Source of the DNA: G963678095 sp963678095
GTDB taxonomy: Bacteria > Bacillota > Negativicutes > Selenomonadales > Selenomonadaceae
Reading direction: 5' to 3'
NCBI GenBank assembly: GCA_963678095.2
Contig: OY782746.1
Location: 1,488,001 to 1,552,000, forward strand
Length of the DNA stretch: 64,000 nucleotides
The notes beneath the pieces are model-generated. The model saw only the letters and a program-made list of their open reading frames with translations, searched no databases and was not told the origin of the DNA. This document shows positions 15,496 through 24,157 of the stretch, piece by piece (the stretch's first letter is position 1; each line of letters opens with the position of its first letter). A program made the position numbers and the translations under genes.

Positions 15496-16851
15496 GTGAA
15501 CAAAAACCATCGCTGGACCATGTTCTTTTTATTTTTTGCCCTTATATCGATCTTTTCTATCATTTCATTGTTCACGGCCGGCCTGGCAATTATGAATAAT
15601 GACCGCATCGCTTATGGTGTGCGCATTGGCGAGCTACCGCTGAGCGGTCTTACCGAAGCCGCGGCCCGGGAGAAAATTGCCGGCTATTGCCAGCAAAAGC
15701 TCTCTGGTCCAGGCCTGCTGCTGCGGCATGAACAGCAACAATGGTATATCCGCCCGGCAGAGATTGTCTTGCAGACAGACATCCCGGCAACTGCCGCCGC
15801 CGCTTATGCCGTGGGACGCAGTGGTAATCCGCTGACCAATCTATGGGAAAATCTAACATCTGCATTTTCCGGTCATACGCTAGCGGTCACGGCTACTTAT
15901 GATGAGAATAAATTACAGCAGCTTTTAGCCAGGGCTGAGCAACAGGTAAACCGTCCAAGCCGCGATGCCAGCTGTACTTTACTGGACAACGGAAAAATCA
16001 AGATCGAGCCAGAGATTACCGGCCTGCAGTTTAAAAGTGAACGCTTCGCTGCCACGCTCCGCCCCGAGCTGCTCGCCCTCAATTTTTCCCAGGTAATGGA
16101 ACTGCCGGTCGAGCCCGAAGCTCCTGATATCACCAGTGCTGACCTGCAGTCGGTTGACACGGTGATCAGCTCCTACAGTACTCGCTTTAATCGCTTCAAC
16201 TTCAATCGCAGCGAAAATATCCGCATCGGCGCCGAAAAACTCAGCCAAACGCTGCTGCGTCCGGAACAGTTATTTTCCTTCAACGAAACCGTCGGTCAGC
16301 GCGTTGCCGCCGCCGGCTATCGTGAGGCACCAGCCATCATTGACGGCGAAACCGTTTCCGACATCGGCGGCGGTATTTGTCAGGTCAGCTCTACGCTTTA
16401 TAATGCGATGCTACTCGCCGGTCTTGAGGCAACAGAGCGCGCCGTACATTTTTATCCCTCGACCTATGTCCCCATCGGTTTTGATGCCACAGTTGCCGAC
16501 AATTTACTCGACTTCAAATTCAAGAACAGCTTTAGCCGCAATATCTACATACTGGCTAGTGCCGGTGGCGGCTACCTCACCGTGTATTTACTTGGCAACC
16601 ACGAAGACCGTCCCACCGATTCCTTTTCGCTGCACTCAACCATTGACAAAACCATTCCGCCGGAGACAACCATAAAGTATTCCCCGGCCTTGCGGCCGGG
16701 AAGTACCCGCCTTGAAGACAGTGGCAACAACGGCTATATCGTCTCTGCCTATCGGATTAAGCTCCATAACGGGCAGGAAATAGACCGTGAACTGCTGCAC
16801 CAAGATCAATACTCGCCACGAAACAGAATTCTGCTCGTCGGTGGCAATTAA
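15496..16851 (+). CDS. VanW-family protein with peptidoglycan-binding domain
   Basis: 451 residues from GTG 15496, seven bases after AGGAGG; an upstream ATG at 15439 would lie in the preceding terminator. One N-terminal membrane segment (WTMFFLFFALISIFSIISLF), a putative peptidoglycan-binding domain repeated between residues 55 and 230, and the VanW domain with FNETVGQRVAAAGYREAP and GGGICQVSSTLYNAMLLAGLE. Family members are secreted or membrane-anchored envelope proteins of unknown activity, first noticed in vancomycin clusters; no resistance genes are nearby. Confidence 0.88.
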   Translation: MNKNHRWTMFFLFFALISIFSIISLFTAGLAIMNNDRIAYGVRIGELPLSGLTEAAAREKIAGYCQQKLSGPGLLLRHEQQQWYIRPAEIVLQTDIPATAAAAYAVGRSGNPLTNLWENLTSAFSGHTLAVTATYDENKLQQLLARAEQQVNRPSRDASCTLLDNGKIKIEPEITGLQFKSERFAATLRPELLALNFSQVMELPVEPEAPDITSADLQSVDTVISSYSTRFNRFNFNRSENIRIGAEKLSQTLLRPEQLFSFNETVGQRVAAAGYREAPAIIDGETVSDIGGGICQVSSTLYNAMLLAGLEATERAVHFYPSTYVPIGFDATVADNLLDFKFKNSFSRNIYILASAGGGYLTVYLLGNHEDRPTDSFSLHSTIDKTIPPETTIKYSPALRPGSTRLEDSGNNGYIVSAYRIKLHNGQEIDRELLHQDQYSPRNRILLVGGN

Positions 16852-16856
16852 AAAAT

Positions 16857-16893
16857 GGCTTTCTTAATTTTATTAAGAAAGCCGTTTTTTATT
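16857..16893 (+). terminator. Terminator after the VanW gene
   Basis: GGCTTTCTTAAT / ATTAAGAAAGCC stem followed by GTTTTTT. Confidence 0.8.
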
Positions 16894-16937
16894 GCGATAA
16901 ATGATCTAATTTCTGTTCTGCACCATCGCCGATATTC

Positions 16938-18080
16938 TTACACCGGCAGCAGGCCGACAAATCCATCATAGAGCTGTATCAGCAGTGCCAGCAGGCTAAA
17001 GCCACTATGTACCGGCGCATCCGCCAGCAGCGGCACGCGGCTGACCTCCTGCCCCTTATATAAAATGCAGATATCTCCCAGGCGATCGCCAGCCTTTACC
17101 GGGGCGTTCACATACCGTAGCAGATCATATTTCAGACTATACCCCCCGGCTTCGCCATTGAGCAGCGGATAGTAAATATCGGCTACCGGACGACCGGTAA
17201 CCTGGTAGCTAGTTCCCCCATGTACATGGACTGTGTGCACCATCTCGTCCCGGTCAGCAGCTTTTTGCCGCCGAACCTGCGAAAATCCATAATCGAGCAA
17301 CTGTCCAGCTTCAAGAAAACGACGGTCATCCGCCGCATGCATCACCACGGCAACGAGTTCCACCCCATCGCGCTTAGCCGAAGCCACCAGGCATTCTCCG
17401 GCAGCCTGCGTATAGCCGGTCTTCACGCCATCAGCGCCCGGATAGTGTCTTAAAAGCTCATTCGTGTTTTCTGCTACCACCATTTTCCCTGCCGGCTGTT
17501 CCCAGCGGACCGTCTTTTTTTCCAGTCCGACAATCCGGGAAAATTCCTCATTTCGCAGACCATATAAGGCAATCTTCGCCAGGTCGGCCGCGGTCGTATA
17601 GTGATCCGACTGCGTAAGCCCCGTCGGATTGGCAAAATGGGTATGATAAGCCCCTGCTCGCAGGGCCAGTTCATTCATTTGTGGCATAAACGCAGCTGCC
17701 GATCCTGCCAAATGCTCGGCGGTTGCAAAGGCCGCATCATTGCCTGAAAGCAGCATCATGCCCTCCAGCAGCTCAGAAAAGCGAATTCGGTCACCGGCAC
17801 TGAGACCGAGTCCGGAGCCTTCCTGCCCTGCTGCTGCCGGCGACACCGTGACAATATCATCCAGCTTCCCCGTTTCAAGTGCCACGAGCAGTGTCACCAT
17901 CTTCGTCGTACTCGCCGGAAAATTTCGGTCCGCACTGTTTTTTTCATAGACGATCCGCCCCGTTGAGGCTTCGACAACAATTGCCGCCTGCGCCGTCAAA
18001 TCCAACTCTGCTGCCTGCGCCGGACGCATAAGCAGCCCCATCGTAATTAAAATCCCCCAAAATATTCCTGTTAAACGCAC
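16938..18080 (-). CDS. dacF: D-alanyl-D-alanine carboxypeptidase (DacF/PBP5 type)
   Basis: 380 residues when started at GTG 18080, which has AGGGG eight bases upstream and gives a clean signal peptide (RLTGIFWGILITMGLLMRPAQA, then AELDL). Longer starts upstream run into the thioesterase gene. The SxxK (ASTTKM), SxN (LSGND) and KTG (GVKTGYT) motifs are intact, followed by a PBP5 C-terminal domain and a C-terminal amphipathic stretch (FSLLALLIQLYDGFVGLL) for membrane attachment. It trims the terminal D-Ala from peptidoglycan stem peptides outside the inner membrane. Confidence 0.93.
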   Translation of the reverse strand: MRLTGIFWGILITMGLLMRPAQAAELDLTAQAAIVVEASTGRIVYEKNSADRNFPASTTKMVTLLVALETGKLDDIVTVSPAAAGQEGSGLGLSAGDRIRFSELLEGMMLLSGNDAAFATAEHLAGSAAAFMPQMNELALRAGAYHTHFANPTGLTQSDHYTTAADLAKIALYGLRNEEFSRIVGLEKKTVRWEQPAGKMVVAENTNELLRHYPGADGVKTGYTQAAGECLVASAKRDGVELVAVVMHAADDRRFLEAGQLLDYGFSQVRRQKAADRDEMVHTVHVHGGTSYQVTGRPVADIYYPLLNGEAGGYSLKYDLLRYVNAPVKAGDRLGDICILYKGQEVSRVPLLADAPVHSGFSLLALLIQLYDGFVGLLPV

Positions 18081-18129
18081 TGTAGTATCCCCTGTCATCC
18101 TTATAAAATAAATGTCCCCAACGATTCTC

Positions 18130-18558
18130 TCAACGAACCAATGGATCCAGCACAAAGAAAGTTCCCCGCGCCCGCCCATATAATGTATTGCCTTCATCCA
18201 CAAGATCGCACTCGGCAACAATCGTTCGTGCCCCGTCATGCAAAATTTTGCCGACCGCATGAATCGTCTTATGCTCTGGAACGGCCTTCATCATATTCAT
18301 GTTCATATCCAGCGTGACCACCTTCTTGTTGACGCTGAGGCAGACCGCACCCATCGCCGTGTCGGCCATCGACATCAGGGCTCCGCCATGGGCAATTGCA
18401 TATGTATTCGTATGTTCGCGGTTTACCGTAAGCTTCAGCCGGGCACAGCCAGCCTCGATTGAGACGATATCGATGCCAAGATGCTGAATATACGGATTTT
18501 CCTGATAAAACCGCCACACCATTTCCTTTACTTTTTCCGTCATTTCCTTTTCTGCCAA
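18130..18558 (-). CDS. PaaI-type hotdog thioesterase
   Basis: 142 residues with the hotdog-fold signature HGGALMSMADTAMGAV (residues about 57-72) of acyl-CoA thioesterases of the PaaI/YdiI group, preceded by TNTYAIA. Substrate unknown; aryl- or short acyl-CoA is typical. It lies upstream of dacF in the same direction with 49 bases between. A 19-bp perfect palindrome sits upstream of it. Confidence 0.88.
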   Translation of the reverse strand: MAEKEMTEKVKEMVWRFYQENPYIQHLGIDIVSIEAGCARLKLTVNREHTNTYAIAHGGALMSMADTAMGAVCLSVNKKVVTLDMNMNMMKAVPEHKTIHAVGKILHDGARTIVAECDLVDEGNTLYGRARGTFFVLDPLVR

Positions 18559-18588
18559 AACACGTATCCCCTTTACCCAATAGTATTC

Positions 18589-18607
18589 TGTGCTATATTA
18601 TAGCACA
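18589..18607. promoter_or_regulatory. Perfect 19-bp palindrome between divergent thioesterase and HAD genes
   Basis: TGTGCTATA-T-TATAGCACA. On the minus strand its centre reads TATAAT, so it may be an operator over the thioesterase -10. Confidence 0.5.
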
Positions 18608-18648
18608 TTTTTGAATTTCTCCCGCTGGCAGGGCAATCACGGCTGTGA

Positions 18649-18655
18649 TATAATG
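18649..18655 (+). promoter_or_regulatory. Extended -10 for the HAD gene
   Basis: TGA-TATAAT near 18647-18655, about 48 bases before the start at 18703; no convincing -35. Confidence 0.35.
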
Positions 18656-18702
18656 CAGGTATCTGCCCTTTATCCGACTACTTCAACACAAGGAGCTTGC
18701 TG

Positions 18703-19338
18703 ATGAATTACAAAATATATTTGTTCGATTTCGATTATACCCTCGCCAACTCAGAAAAAGGCATCGTCGGCTGTTTTCAGCGCGTTTTGGAACAAAATCA
18801 TTATCCGCAGATCCCCGTCGATGACATAAAGCGAACCATAGGCCTCCCGATGGAAGATGCCCTCCAGCAGGTCACCGGCGAAAGTGATTTGTCCATCATC
18901 GCAAAGCTGCAACAACAATTCAGCCGGGAATCCGATATATTGATGACAAAAAACACTTTTTTCTTTCCCGAAACCATTCCTACACTGACCTCGCTGAAAG
19001 AACGCGGCTGCCATATCGGCATCATTTCAACAAAAAAACGCACACGGATTATGGAAAAAGTACATGCCGACCGCGTTGAGCATCTGATTGACCTCGTTAT
19101 CGGCCGCGAAGATGTGGATATCCCCAAGCCATCACCGGAAGGCCTGCTGCTCGCCCTCGATCGCTTTGGCGTCAGCCGGCAGGAAATTCTCTATACGGGT
19201 GACAGCCTGATTGATGCCCGCGCCGCCCAAAATGCGGTCATTGACTTTGCCGCCGTCACTACCGGAACAACCAGCGCCCGCGAATTTTCCGTCCTGCCAC
19301 ATAAAAAAATCATGTGCAATTTAAGCGAACTACTCTAA
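18703..19338 (+). CDS. HAD-family phosphatase (phosphoglycolate phosphatase-like)
   Basis: 211 residues from ATG 18703 (AGGAG seven bases upstream). HAD motifs are present: motif I FDFDYTLANS, motif II IISTKKR, Lys/motif III near DIPKPSPEG, motif IV YTGDSLIDARAA. The cap is the small helical kind of subclass I (PGP/PpaX-like). Substrate not deducible; PpaX-like pyrophosphatase or phosphoglycolate phosphatase are options. Confidence 0.87.
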   Translation: MNYKIYLFDFDYTLANSEKGIVGCFQRVLEQNHYPQIPVDDIKRTIGLPMEDALQQVTGESDLSIIAKLQQQFSRESDILMTKNTFFFPETIPTLTSLKERGCHIGIISTKKRTRIMEKVHADRVEHLIDLVIGREDVDIPKPSPEGLLLALDRFGVSRQEILYTGDSLIDARAAQNAVIDFAAVTTGTTSAREFSVLPHKKIMCNLSELL

Positions 19339-19342
19339 AAAC

Positions 19343-19386
19343 AAAACCACCCACAGGTTCTTTAAAAGAAGCTGCGGGTGGTTTTT
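19343..19386. terminator. Bidirectional terminator between HAD and pfp-like genes
   Basis: AAACCACCC pairs with GGGTGGTTT, flanked by A and T runs on both sides. Confidence 0.75.
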
Positions 19387-19399
19387 GGATTTTTGCCTA

Positions 19400-20647
19400 C
19401 TATTCCAGTAAATAGGCATAGCGTGCACTAAATTCGTCTGTCGACAGGCCAAACATATTTGCCATCTGGACATCATCCAGGTCCTCCTGGCGCAAACGGA
19501 TCATGAAATCACGGGCCAGCTGGTAATGCGTTGAATGGATATCGACATAGCGGACCTTGGTATGACCATTTTCATCGCGCAAATCACAAAACGGAATCGG
19601 CACCGATTCGTTGTTCTCCATCGTAATCATCGCCGAGCTGCCGCCCTCACTGAGGAAGCGTACAGCTGCGTAACCGAGCGAACGCGTGTAATCGATATCA
19701 TACGAAATCGGCGGTGCACAGCGCAGCGTATACCCCATCTTTTCATCAACAATCGTCATTTTTATATCAACTTTTTTCAACTCTTCCAGTACGGCCTTTT
19801 TCAAAACCTCACCAAAATCAAGCTCCGCATAGCGAATATGTCCGTGCTCATCAAGGCTTACATCGCCCAGGCAGCGCAGATCTGCTTCATCAATTTTATC
19901 AATAATTCCTTCTGCAATTACCGCCACGCCGTAGTTGCGTCCCGTCAGATAGCGTTTGACAATCGAACAGGTAAGAATATCGACAATTTTCTGCAGGGAA
20001 ACCTTGTCTTCCGTAAACTCTTCCGGAATCAGGGAAATGATCGCCCCAGCTGATTTTCCGATACCAAGGGCCAAATGCCCGGCCGTACGACCCATTGTCA
20101 CGGCAAAATACCAGCGATTATTGGTGGTACGCGCATCCTCCATCAGATTTTCCAGTAACTGTGTTCCCACGGCTCGTGCCGTTTCAAACCCAAAGGTAGG
20201 CACGCCCGGTGGCAGCGGCAAATCATTGTCGATGGTCTTAGGCACATGTACAACCGACAGGCTCTGTCCGCATTCCTGCGCATAAGCAGCCACGCAGGAA
20301 GCACTGTACGCTGTATCATCGCCGCCAATCGTAACAAGATAAGCAATCCCCATCTCATTTAAGGTATTGACAACCATAGCCAGATCTTCTTCCCGTTTGG
20401 TTGGGTTAAATCTTGACATGTGCAGCATACAGCCACCCGTCAAATGAATCCGGCTTACCAGATCGTAATTTAACTTAATATACTCTTTTTCACCTTTTGC
20501 CAAATGAGAAAAACCTTCATAGATTCCATAGACATCCCATCCGCGCCGTCTCGCCTCCATCGTCACCGCACTGATAACGCTGTTCATTCCCGGAGCCGGA
20601 CCGCCGCCGCAGAGAATCCCTACGACTTTCTTTCGTGTATTCACCAT
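19400..20647 (-). CDS. pfp: PPi-dependent 6-phosphofructokinase (Pfp-like)
   Basis: 415 residues from ATG 20647, with AAGGGTG upstream; the longer frame to 20734 enters a terminator hairpin and is rejected. N-terminal GGGPAPGMNSVISAV; GGDDTAYSAS has Asp in place of the Gly of ATP-PFK (GGDGS), the classical mark of PPi specificity; PKTIDNDLPLP and GFETARAVG follow. It interconverts fructose-6-phosphate and fructose-1,6-bisphosphate reversibly using pyrophosphate. A second, ATP-type PFK is encoded at 58360-59322, so both energy modes seem available. Confidence 0.88.
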   Translation of the reverse strand: MVNTRKKVVGILCGGGPAPGMNSVISAVTMEARRRGWDVYGIYEGFSHLAKGEKEYIKLNYDLVSRIHLTGGCMLHMSRFNPTKREEDLAMVVNTLNEMGIAYLVTIGGDDTAYSASCVAAYAQECGQSLSVVHVPKTIDNDLPLPPGVPTFGFETARAVGTQLLENLMEDARTTNNRWYFAVTMGRTAGHLALGIGKSAGAIISLIPEEFTEDKVSLQKIVDILTCSIVKRYLTGRNYGVAVIAEGIIDKIDEADLRCLGDVSLDEHGHIRYAELDFGEVLKKAVLEELKKVDIKMTIVDEKMGYTLRCAPPISYDIDYTRSLGYAAVRFLSEGGSSAMITMENNESVPIPFCDLRDENGHTKVRYVDIHSTHYQLARDFMIRLRQEDLDDVQMANMFGLSTDEFSARYAYLLE

Positions 20648-20726
20648 ATTGTTCACCCTTCTGTCTAAAAGATAAAAATTAGCATGCACTGCCGATTTTA
20701 GCATAAATATAGATAATGGCAAGCAA

Positions 20727-20762
20727 AAAAGCACAAAAGAAAACGTTTTCTTTTGTGCTTTT
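20727..20762. terminator. Perfect 18-bp-arm palindrome, bidirectional terminator
   Basis: AAAAGCACAAAAGAAAAC directly abuts its inverted copy GTTTTCTTTTGTGCTTTT. It would end the YdjM-like gene transcript (minus strand). Its centre GAAAACGTTTTC also resembles a catabolite-responsive element, upstream of a glycolytic gene. Confidence 0.65.
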
Positions 20763-20803
20763 CTATATTTTTTTCAAATTTTTGCTCGAAATATATTTCT
20801 ATC

Positions 20804-20877
20804 AGTAAACCAAGTTTATATTTAAGTAAACAACGGGAGGTTTACTCCTATCATTTTTTAATATGCTTATGTTTACT
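20804..20877. promoter_or_regulatory. Cluster of four AGTAAAC boxes
   Basis: AGTAAAC at 20804-20810 and 20825-20831 and inverted GTTTACT at 20840-20846 and 20871-20877. Same-orientation copies are 21 and 31 bases apart (two and three helical turns). They lie about 160-230 bases upstream of the pfp-like start. Confidence 0.45.
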
Positions 20878-20931
20878 TACGATAAATTTTGCCAGACAGC
20901 CAAAAAAACTAGCCCTGAAATACATTTTTTC

Positions 20932-21378
20932 TCACAACCGTCCGCCAAAAAGCAGGACGGTGATCCCCAACACAAACAGATATTCGGTCACCGATCCCAC
21001 ACTAAATAACTTTATGCCAATTTTCTGTCGGCGCCGGATCAGCGGAACCTTGCCGCAGACAGCATCCTCTAAAATATGCAGCAGCGCGCCGATCATCAAA
21101 AAAATCCCCAACAACAAAAAACCCCACATCCCCGCCGGCACAAGCTGCAGTTTATGCACAAACAGCAGCAGCGCGATCACAAACAGATACGGGGCCGGCC
21201 AGTGCGACGTCCCTCGGTGGCGGCTGCGCCAGCTCCAGTAACTGCGCTGCGCCTGCGGACTGCCTTCCATTTTGTCGGGCAGGACACTGCCCGCCATGCT
21301 GAACATTGCGTAGAGAATATCACCGGAAAAAGCATAGACAGCGGCTCCCGTCAGTATTTCATGGCTGATCCACTTCAT
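20932..21378 (-). CDS. YdjM/DUF457-like membrane metal-dependent hydrolase
   Basis: 148 residues from ATG 21378 (GGGAGGC six bases upstream). MKWISHEILTGAAVYA and VLPDKMEGSP...HRGTSHWP are the conserved His/Asp segments of the LexA-regulated YdjM (DUF457) family; about four membrane segments follow. The family is predicted to be a membrane-bound hydrolase; substrate unknown. A possible regulatory region lies downstream. Confidence 0.75.
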   Translation of the reverse strand: MKWISHEILTGAAVYAFSGDILYAMFSMAGSVLPDKMEGSPQAQRSYWSWRSRHRGTSHWPAPYLFVIALLLFVHKLQLVPAGMWGFLLLGIFLMIGALLHILEDAVCGKVPLIRRRQKIGIKLFSVGSVTEYLFVLGITVLLFGGRL

Positions 21379-21528
21379 GTCCATGCCTCCCTTTCTCATC
21401 AATATCTAACATTTTAGCATATATGTTCGCCTTTTTACAAGAAAACCCGCTGTGCTCTGTATGAATTCCCCTTCAGAAGGGGGCGCTGCCAGCCGCAGCT
21501 TTTTACCCCCTTTTAAAAATCCCTATTC

Positions 21529-21557
21529 TTGCCATATGCAAAACTTAGTGCTACAAT
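21529..21557 (+). promoter_or_regulatory. Promoter of the cobalamin riboswitch transcript
   Basis: TTGCCA (21529-21534), 17 bases, TACAAT (21552-21557). Confidence 0.7.
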
Positions 21558-21589
21558 AAACAGGATTAATCATAAAATGAAATATACGG

Positions 21590-21862
21590 AATAAGGTGCC
21601 TGTAAAGGCTTAATAGGGAAGCTTGGTGCAATGCCAACACGGTCCCGCCACTGTAAAGGGAAGCAATTCTAAGAAATACCACTGAGGCCAAACGCTTTGG
21701 GAAGGTTTAGATGCGCGATGATCCTGAGTCAGGAGAACTGCCTTATTTGACAATCACCGCTGTTACCTACGAGAGATAGGGAGGGGATTTATCGAATTGG
21801 CAGTATCCTTATGCCATTAAGATATGTCGCCTTTTTCTGTTGCGCAGAAAAAGGTTTTTTTA
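21590..21862 (+). ncRNA. Cobalamin riboswitch with terminator
   Basis: The aptamer (about 21590-21745) has GGTGCC..., AATAGGGAAGC, the B12 box GCCACTGTAAAGGG-like segment at 21647, and GAGTCAGGAGAACTGCC at the 3' side. An intrinsic terminator follows at 21830-21862 (CCTTTTTCTG / CAGAAAAAGG then T7), so cobalamin binding should stop transcription before the receptor gene. The terminator contains an ATG at 21824 in frame with the receptor, which is therefore not the start. Confidence 0.92.
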
Positions 21863-21925
21863 TTTCGCTCCCTTTTTCTTGTCGGCAATGCAAGGATTGC
21901 AAAATTTTACAAGACAAAAGGATGC

Positions 21926-24076
21926 GTGATTGAATTGAAAAAAACAGGATTTACTACAGCTATGATTTTAAGCCTGACGCTGGCAACCCCGGTACAGGCT
22001 GCCGAAGAACTCGAGACCTATACTGCCGAGGATGTCATTGTCACGGCTACGCGAATACAAGAAAATACGAATACGGTTCCCGCTGGCGTGACCGTGATTA
22101 CGGCCGCTGACATCAAAAAGCGCCAGGCGACGAGTGTCCGTGAGATCCTTCAAACAGAACCCGGCATTTATATATCACCGACCGCTGAAACAAAAGATGG
22201 TTTGTCGATGCGGGGCTTTGGTAGCTCGGATATCTTAGTTCTATATGATGGGCAGTCTATCTCCTCTTCCTATGATGGTTCAGTCAGCTGGGATTCTCTG
22301 CCAATTAATCAAATCGAGCGAATTGAGATCGTTCGTGGGGCCGGCTCCTCCCTCTATGGCGGCCGCGCCGTTGCCGGCATTATCAATATCATTCCCAAAA
22401 AAGCCGGCAAAGAAACCTCGATAGATCTGGCGGTGGGCTATGGCAGTAATCATACCCTCCAGCAGAGCCTTCATGTTTCCGGCGCCGTCACTGACAAGTT
22501 ATCCTTTGGTGCCGGGTATGAAAACCGGTCCACCGATGGCTATCGCGGCTATTTTCGTACGGCTGCCGGAAAAGCCACGGGCAGTGCCGCTTACAGCGGT
22601 GCCTTGCCAAAATTATCTGATGGATCTTATATGATCGGCGGCCGGGGCGAAAAATCAAAGACAAGTGAAAACTATGATATCAACTTTAATTATCAGCTGG
22701 ATACAGCCCGGTCATTAAAATATACCTATGTTCATAATGCCTATGATTATTCGTATAACAATCCCTTCAGTTATATCTTAGACAGTTTTGGCAATCCTGT
22801 CTTTTCTGGAACTGTCCTCACGGCTGACGGGAACTATATAACGGTTAAACCTTCCGATTTCCTCGGCTACCGCGGGGAAAGAGCCTCCAATATACATAAA
22901 CTGACCTACCAGGATGACAAGAACTATATCAAAGCCAGCCTCGGACTGAATGATATCTATAAAGAAGGCTATAGTTCCGCGAGTACGGCTGCGACTTCCA
23001 TTGACTGGACCGGGGCCGGCTCACTATCCGAGTATCCCAGCAAAAATTATACGATTGATTTCCAAAAAACCTGGAAGGATCTAGGCCGACATACCATCGT
23101 CGGCGGCTTCGCCTGGGAAAAATCCTCCATGACCCAGCATTTGTATGATCTAAAAAATTGGCAGGACTGGAGCTCCATCCAATCCCTGTCGAGTAAAAGT
23201 GAGGGCTCGACCAAAAACTTGGCCCTTTTCGTCCAGGATGAATATGCAATTTCAGCCGACTGGAAAATGTATACCGGTTTGCGGCTTGACCATTACAGCA
23301 AGGGCGGCGGCTATTCGTATTTCAGCAATACCAACAGCACAAAAGCCTATGCGGGCAAGGATTTTACAGAAATTAGCCCAAAGATCGCTTTTTCTTATTG
23401 CCCTAATGCACAGACTACATATTTTACCTCTTATGGCCATTCCTTTAATCCGCCGGCATTATATAAAATGTACCGGACTTCGTCGTCAAGCATGTCCGCT
23501 GTTCAGGCAAATCCCGATCTGCGGCCAGAAACATCCGACACCTTTGAAATTGGAATGAAACGCTCGCTAGACGAAAAAAACACGCTGGGGATTACCTTCT
23601 ACAATGTAACAACCAAAGATAAGATTAATTATTTTTCAACGAATAAAATCTACGATAATATTGACCAGGCAAAGCGCCGCGGGCTCGAGTTAGAACTGCA
23701 GCATACGATAAACAAAGACTGGAAATCCTATTTGAATTATGCCTATGAAACCGGAGAAAATACAATTCGCGGACAGGAGCAAACAAATTATGAAATCCCC
23801 CGCCATCTGTTGCATGCCGGACTGGAATACACCCATAAAAAATGGAACTGGCTCCTTGATGCCCAATATGTAAGTCAGCGGCAAACCCCTGACGCCGTAA
23901 CCGGCGAATATGGTTCAGAGGATGCTTTTTTCATTATGAACACCTCTCTAAATTACAAAATCGAAAAGGATATGACATTGCAGCTGAGCATACAAAATCT
24001 GTTTGACAAACATTTCTTCGCCACCGAGGCTGCTGCCGGAAGAACGTATTCCCTTCGTATGGATTATCATTTTTAA
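21926..24076 (+). CDS. btuB: TonB-dependent outer-membrane receptor, probably for cobalamin
   Basis: About 716 residues. I start at GTG 21926, after the riboswitch terminator (TTG 21935 is the alternative); AGGA precedes it. Signal peptide (KKTGFTTAMILSLTLATPVQA), TonB-box-like ETYTAEDVIVTATR, plug domain (VREILQTEPGIYI, MRGFGSSDILVLYDG, IERIEIVRGAGSSLYGGRAVAGIINII), then a 22-strand barrel ending in a C-terminal Phe (RMDYHF). The riboswitch makes cobalamin the likely substrate. Its presence shows that the organism has an outer membrane. Confidence 0.9.
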   Translation: MIELKKTGFTTAMILSLTLATPVQAAEELETYTAEDVIVTATRIQENTNTVPAGVTVITAADIKKRQATSVREILQTEPGIYISPTAETKDGLSMRGFGSSDILVLYDGQSISSSYDGSVSWDSLPINQIERIEIVRGAGSSLYGGRAVAGIINIIPKKAGKETSIDLAVGYGSNHTLQQSLHVSGAVTDKLSFGAGYENRSTDGYRGYFRTAAGKATGSAAYSGALPKLSDGSYMIGGRGEKSKTSENYDINFNYQLDTARSLKYTYVHNAYDYSYNNPFSYILDSFGNPVFSGTVLTADGNYITVKPSDFLGYRGERASNIHKLTYQDDKNYIKASLGLNDIYKEGYSSASTAATSIDWTGAGSLSEYPSKNYTIDFQKTWKDLGRHTIVGGFAWEKSSMTQHLYDLKNWQDWSSIQSLSSKSEGSTKNLALFVQDEYAISADWKMYTGLRLDHYSKGGGYSYFSNTNSTKAYAGKDFTEISPKIAFSYCPNAQTTYFTSYGHSFNPPALYKMYRTSSSSMSAVQANPDLRPETSDTFEIGMKRSLDEKNTLGITFYNVTTKDKINYFSTNKIYDNIDQAKRRGLELELQHTINKDWKSYLNYAYETGENTIRGQEQTNYEIPRHLLHAGLEYTHKKWNWLLDAQYVSQRQTPDAVTGEYGSEDAFFIMNTSLNYKIEKDMTLQLSIQNLFDKHFFATEAAAGRTYSLRMDYHF

Positions 24077-24078
24077 CC

Positions 24079-24126
24079 AAAAACACCTTCCTGGCATAGG
24101 CTTTGCCGAGGAAGGTGTTTTTGCTT
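24079..24126 (+). terminator. Terminator after the TonB receptor
   Basis: AAACACCTTCCT / AGGAAGGTGTTT stem followed by T-rich DNA. Confidence 0.8.
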
Positions 24127-24157
24127 ATTTTTACTGTTAATAGCTATAGCTGCTATT

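Noticed and set aside
18081..18260. DacF frame extended to 18260
   Set aside because: The extension overlaps the thioesterase gene and has no signal peptide at its start; GTG 18080 gives one.
20738..20751. cre site at the centre of the 36-bp palindrome
   Set aside because: GAAAACGTTTTC lacks the flanking T and A of the consensus; kept only as a remark, since it is part of a terminator.
21824..21925. Receptor reading frame starting at ATG 21824
   Set aside because: The ATG lies inside the riboswitch terminator; the signal peptide begins only after 21926.
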